22,182 bases of DNA from Silene noctiflora (lineage: Eukaryota > Streptophyta > Magnoliopsida > Caryophyllales > Caryophyllaceae): positions 65,525 through 87,706 of the forward strand of contig VHZZ01001927.1 in the NCBI GenBank assembly GCA_009801015.1, read 5' to 3'. Shown piece after piece: positions 19,425-22,182 of the stretch. The position numbers and the translations under genes were made by a program. The notes under the pieces were generated by a model. That model was not told where the DNA came from, ran no database searches, and worked only from the letters and a program-made list of their open reading frames with translations. How positions within the stretch are numbered: position 1 is the first letter of the stretch; every line of letters starts with the position of its first letter.

Positions 19425-20107
19425 TTAGTACTATGTATTCTTCGTTATGTAATCGAATTAATTCCATTGCTAATTGTGATTGAGATTTAAAAATCACGTC
19501 TACTTTCACAGGTCATGAGTTATTAAGACGCGTTCGCAGTTGCAAAAAGAAAACTTGGGAGTAATCAATTAGATTGCGTTCAGTATTCCGAATGAGTAAT
19601 GTAAGGAATCATCTTAACGTTTTATCTCTGGCATTGGTATATCAACACGGAATATTTTTAGCCGACAAATTTTGATAACAAAAAACCGTTTTGATAATGT
19701 AAACAAATTTTGCTAAAAAAGGTATATTGTTGTGCCATTTTTTCACCGGAATTAATATACATGTGAAAGTTTTTATAAGGATTTTCTTGTAAAAATCGTC
19801 TTTGTTTCTCAATTTATTATTTTCCGCTTGTCATTGTTACTGTAATTCGTTACCCAACTATCGATAGATGGACATATAACCATCGTGAACGTTTAATTCA
19901 AGTAATTCCGCCGCAAATCGAATCACATAAAGAACAAACAACCAAAACGCAAAGATTTCCCAGTAACATGCTTAATACATGTTACGCATTAAACGGATAA
20001 TCATAATTTGGTACACGTTTTTTAATCATATATGAATTAATACTACGTCGGAGCAATTGCGATTATTATTAAATAAACGAAGTAATTAAGAAGCATTTTA
20101 CTTGCAA
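19425..20107. other. Region between kinase and PES-like genes
   Basis: About 680 bases of AT-rich, non-coding sequence. It should contain the 3'UTR of the kinase and the promoter of the next gene. No confident TATA box stands out; TATTAAATAAAC near 20067-20078 is one weak possibility. No other gene is seen. Confidence 0.45.
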
Positions 20108-21735
20108 ATGAGGTCAATTTCAGCTCCCTTTGGATGCACATTACCTTGGTTAAGCCATGTTAATCGAACCATTCAACAATTGGTCGGTCCGAGTCACGTA
20201 TCATATGGGTTAGACCTTCATACTAGACCGCTTTTATTGAGGTGTGACCGGGTTAGAACAAGGCTTGGTATGAAGGGTTACTTTGAACAAGACGAGGTTT
20301 TAATGAAGTCGGTTGATAATGGTGGACCGCGGTGGTTTACACCGTTGGAATGTGGTGGTTCGCGATTGGAGAACTCTCCTCTCCTCCTTTATCTCCCTGG
20401 TTAACAAATATTTTCAAGTATTTTATATTAATATCCTAAAATACATGATAGTCTGCAAACTGCATATCACGTCATCAATCTATATAAGCTAGACAATGTA
20501 TCTTTATTTGGGTACATGTGATATTTGCAGGCATTGATGGTGTTGGGCTTGGACTCATGAAACACCATGTAGAACTTGGAAAGTGAGTCGTATTGAATCT
20601 TAATCTAATTTCATTTCTCTCTAAACTTATTCGTAATACTTCCTTTGTTTCAATAATTTTTTTAAATTTTTAAATAAAATACATTTCATAAAAAATATAA
20701 ATGTAAATAAATGAATAAGACTGGGAGGGTATTTGAGTTGCAAGAGATATTTCCTTTAACTCCGTATAATATTAATGTAGGATTTTTCAAGTATGGTGTT
20801 TACATATTCCAATTATGGACCGTACGCCATTTTCAGGTGATTTGTTTGCTGTATCTTAATATTTATCTTTCTACGATTATAAATTGATTTTTTAATGAAA
20901 ATACAATTACATTTCTAAATATTAATTTTCACATTGTATAATATGAATAAAAATGTTACAAGTTTTATATATAATTTATAATTTACTCCCTTCATTTCTT
21001 GTGTACTAAATGAATTAAATTGTTTGTTTATTATCAAAGTACAGAATTAGTTAAATTGGTAGAAGACAGAATTAGGACAGAGTTTGAAAAATCACCAAAT
21101 AGGCCAATTTATATAGTTGGAGAGGATGTTGGAGGATGCTTTGCTCTATCAATCGCAGCTAATAATCCTGAGCTTGATCTTGTCCTAATTTTGGCTAATC
21201 CTAGTAAGTTCCCTTTTTTATCACTTTAACTTATTAATAAAGTCGTAAACAAAATGTTTTACATACTAGCAGTACGACTCTTTTAAGTCATTATGCTTAG
21301 CTTTATTAGGATATTAGGCCCATTAGGGACGGCTATCATTAGGGTTTAGAGTATTTATAATATAGTAGAAGGAATCTTAATACTCTAAACCCTAATGATA
21401 GCCGTACCTAATGGGCCTAATATCCTACTAATAAGCTTACATGTTTCCTAGTCCCTTCCTTCACATTTATTCGATCTTCCCATTTGCTTTTACACGATTT
21501 ACATGACGCTTCTTTGATTGTATTGCTCGACTAATTAAAATTTTCGACTAAATTACTACGAAAAATGATTATGTGCAGCTACATACACAAAAAATTGTGT
21601 ATTACTAGAAAAAATTACTAAGTTTTACTAACGTTTGTTTTAATTAATTATGTGCAGCTACATATTTTAGCAAGTTTAACATTCATTTGTTGAAACCTTT
21701 CTTATCCTGGATGCGTTCTCAAATGTCACACAAAG
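20108..21735 (+). CDS. Phytyl ester synthase-like alpha/beta-hydrolase (partial, nucleophile serine replaced)
   Basis: There are five exons: 20108-20399, 20531-20582, 20781-20836, 21045-21203 and 21658-21735, ending in phase 1, so the gene continues past the window (212 residues visible). Family text includes GGPRWFTPLECG, LLLYLPGIDGVGLGLMKHH, WCLHIPIMDRTPF, LVKLVEDRIR, RPIYIVGEDVGGCFALSIAA and LDLVLILANP. This matches the plastid PES1/PES2 esterase-acyltransferase group, which esterifies phytol and makes triacylglycerol in chloroplasts. Homology crosses every proposed junction, which supports the exons. The N-terminus has no acidic residue until about D36 and could be a short transit peptide. 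The elbow that in relatives reads GESxGG is here GEDVGG: residue 161 is Asp (GAT at 21125-21127), so the hydrolase nucleophile is absent. The C-terminal acyltransferase half, if present, lies outside. It may be an altered-function paralogue or a young pseudogene; the visible frame is otherwise open. Confidence 0.87.
20637..20731. mobile_element. Small Stowaway-like MITE in PES-like intron 2
   Basis: It starts TACTTCCTTTGTTTCAAT and ends AAGACTGGGAGGGTA, imperfectly inverted, with TA borders. The inside is an A/T-rich foldback. At 95 bp it fills about half of the intron. Confidence 0.68.
21295..21438. repeat. Long near-perfect foldback in PES-like intron 4
   Basis: The left arm (about 21298-21354) and right arm (about 21375-21435) are reverse complements over about 58 bases around a loop of about 20. 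Paired blocks include AGGATATTAGGCCCATTAGG and CTATCATTAGGGTTTAGAGT; one G/T difference and a 2-base length change near the base are the main mismatches I see. Flanking AGCTTTATTAG/CTAATAAGC suggest MITE ends. Transcribed with the intron, it would fold into a hairpin of small-RNA precursor size. Confidence 0.82.
21569..21664 (+). repeat. Duplicated splice-acceptor segment
   Basis: TTATGTGCAGCTACATA occurs at 21569-21585 and again at 21648-21664. The second copy carries the acceptor used for exon 5 (AG at 21656-21657). The first copy is an identical decoy 79 bases upstream; using it would put a stop codon in the exon after 17 codons. Confidence 0.8.
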
Positions 21736-21755
21736 GTACAAATGTACAATATCTG

Positions 21756-21850
21756 TACTCCCTATTTCAGTTATTTATTTACCTTTTTTATTCTTTATGG
21801 ATGTACTTCGTATTTTAATTAAAGGTAAATATTTGATTTAGACGGATAAA
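21756..21850. mobile_element. Stowaway-like MITE end in the last visible intron
   Basis: TACTCCCTATTTCAGTTATT followed by TATTTACC is a clear left terminus 20 bases after exon 5. A matching inverted GGTAAATATTTGA...GACGGA is present at about 21824-21843, but without the final GGGAGTA, so the right end is diverged. Confidence 0.55.
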
Positions 21851-21908
21851 TATTAAGAATGGGAAATTAAATCACGTAAACGGATTTCTAAATAGCTTTA
21901 ACTTTATA

Positions 21909-22182
21909 CTAGTTTTATGCCCGTGCAAAAAATGCACGGGTTTAATTTTATTATATTGAAAAAATCAATAAGAAGGTGAATATGTTTAATAAAAATATGA
22001 TTTTAATATTACAGTTATATCGATGTATAAAGTAAAGAGAATTTATACGCTTAACTTAAACGTAAGTAAAAACAACACATTAGCTCGACATTATAAAAAT
22101 AAACAAAGTCTTATTTAAGACGGGTTAAATATATATGCGTAGGATGAATAAGACAAAACAATAACATTATGCATAGGAAAAA
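21909..22182 (-). mobile_element. Helitron 3' terminus and adjoining body (partial)
   Basis: Read on the minus strand the element ends CCCGTGCA, TTTTT, TGCACGGG, CATAAAA, CTAG, followed by T. An eight-base-pair GC-rich hairpin about 7-8 bases before CTRR, with insertion next to T, is the defining 3' end of plant Helitrons. The hairpin spans 21920-21940. The element body runs rightward to the window edge; no RepHel coding region or 5' TC end is visible, so autonomy and length are unknown. It sits in the intron after exon 5 of the PES-like gene, assuming that gene continues beyond it. Confidence 0.75.

Noticed and set aside
20984..21010. Another Stowaway-like end (TACTCCCTTCATTTCTTGTG)
   Set aside because: Only one terminus is visible before exon 4, so no element border can be defined.
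1..22182. CRISPR arrays, tRNA or rRNA genes, bacterial operons
   Set aside because: No regularly spaced direct repeats, no cloverleaf with A and B boxes, and no rRNA-like conserved blocks were seen; the gene structures are those of a plant nucleus.

Overview
This is a plant nuclear genomic segment. The genes carry GT-AG introns, TATA boxes and plant-only families (PMEI-type inhibitor, CONSTANS-like BBX, CASP-like, phytyl-ester-synthase-like), and the spaces between them are AT-rich and full of small transposons. The abundant 'TACTCCCTCCGTCCCGGTCATTTGTTTACC'-type MITE ends and the style of the solo LTR suggest Caryophyllales, probably Amaranthaceae (spinach, goosefoot or beet relatives). That placement is inference. 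A few N bases (552, 2053, 2114-2117, 2170, 2189) lie inside the LTR.

Layout. Positions 55-2288 are a complete solo LTR of a retrotransposon, bounded by the 5-bp duplication ATGAC, followed by a repeat-derived patch (2294-2760). Five plant genes follow, all on the + strand. (1) A single-exon PMEI/invertase-inhibitor-like secreted protein (CDS 4566-5105) has a probable 5'UTR intron containing a MITE. (2) A four-exon CONSTANS-like protein (7037-9593, 350 aa spliced) has one B-box and a C-terminal CCT domain. (3) A three-exon CASP-like membrane protein (11531-12578, 187 aa). (4) A six-exon thymidylate kinase (14216-19424, 249 aa) has an intron-encoded switch between a presequence form and a short form, and an E2F-type site at its start. 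(5) A phytyl-ester-synthase-like alpha/beta-hydrolase gene (20108 to beyond the window; five exons visible) has lost its expected nucleophile serine. The last intron of the kinase gene carries, in antisense, the final exon of a UDP-glucose 4-epimerase gene.

I reconstructed all exon structures by hand. Each rests on GT/AG borders that keep the frame and on homology that continues across the junction. At least eight MITE-like elements of three or four families sit in promoters and introns. A Helitron 3' terminus begins at 21909 on the minus strand, in the last visible intron.

The genes do not form an obvious pathway; this looks like an ordinary gene-dense plant region reshaped by transposons. 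I found no tRNA, rRNA, CRISPR array or prokaryote-type system, and no convincing novel multigene system. The items most worth a second look are the missing nucleophile and the duplicated splice acceptor in the last gene, the nested epimerase fragment, the BBX protein without a second B-box and with a possible poison exon, and a near-perfect 58-bp foldback.
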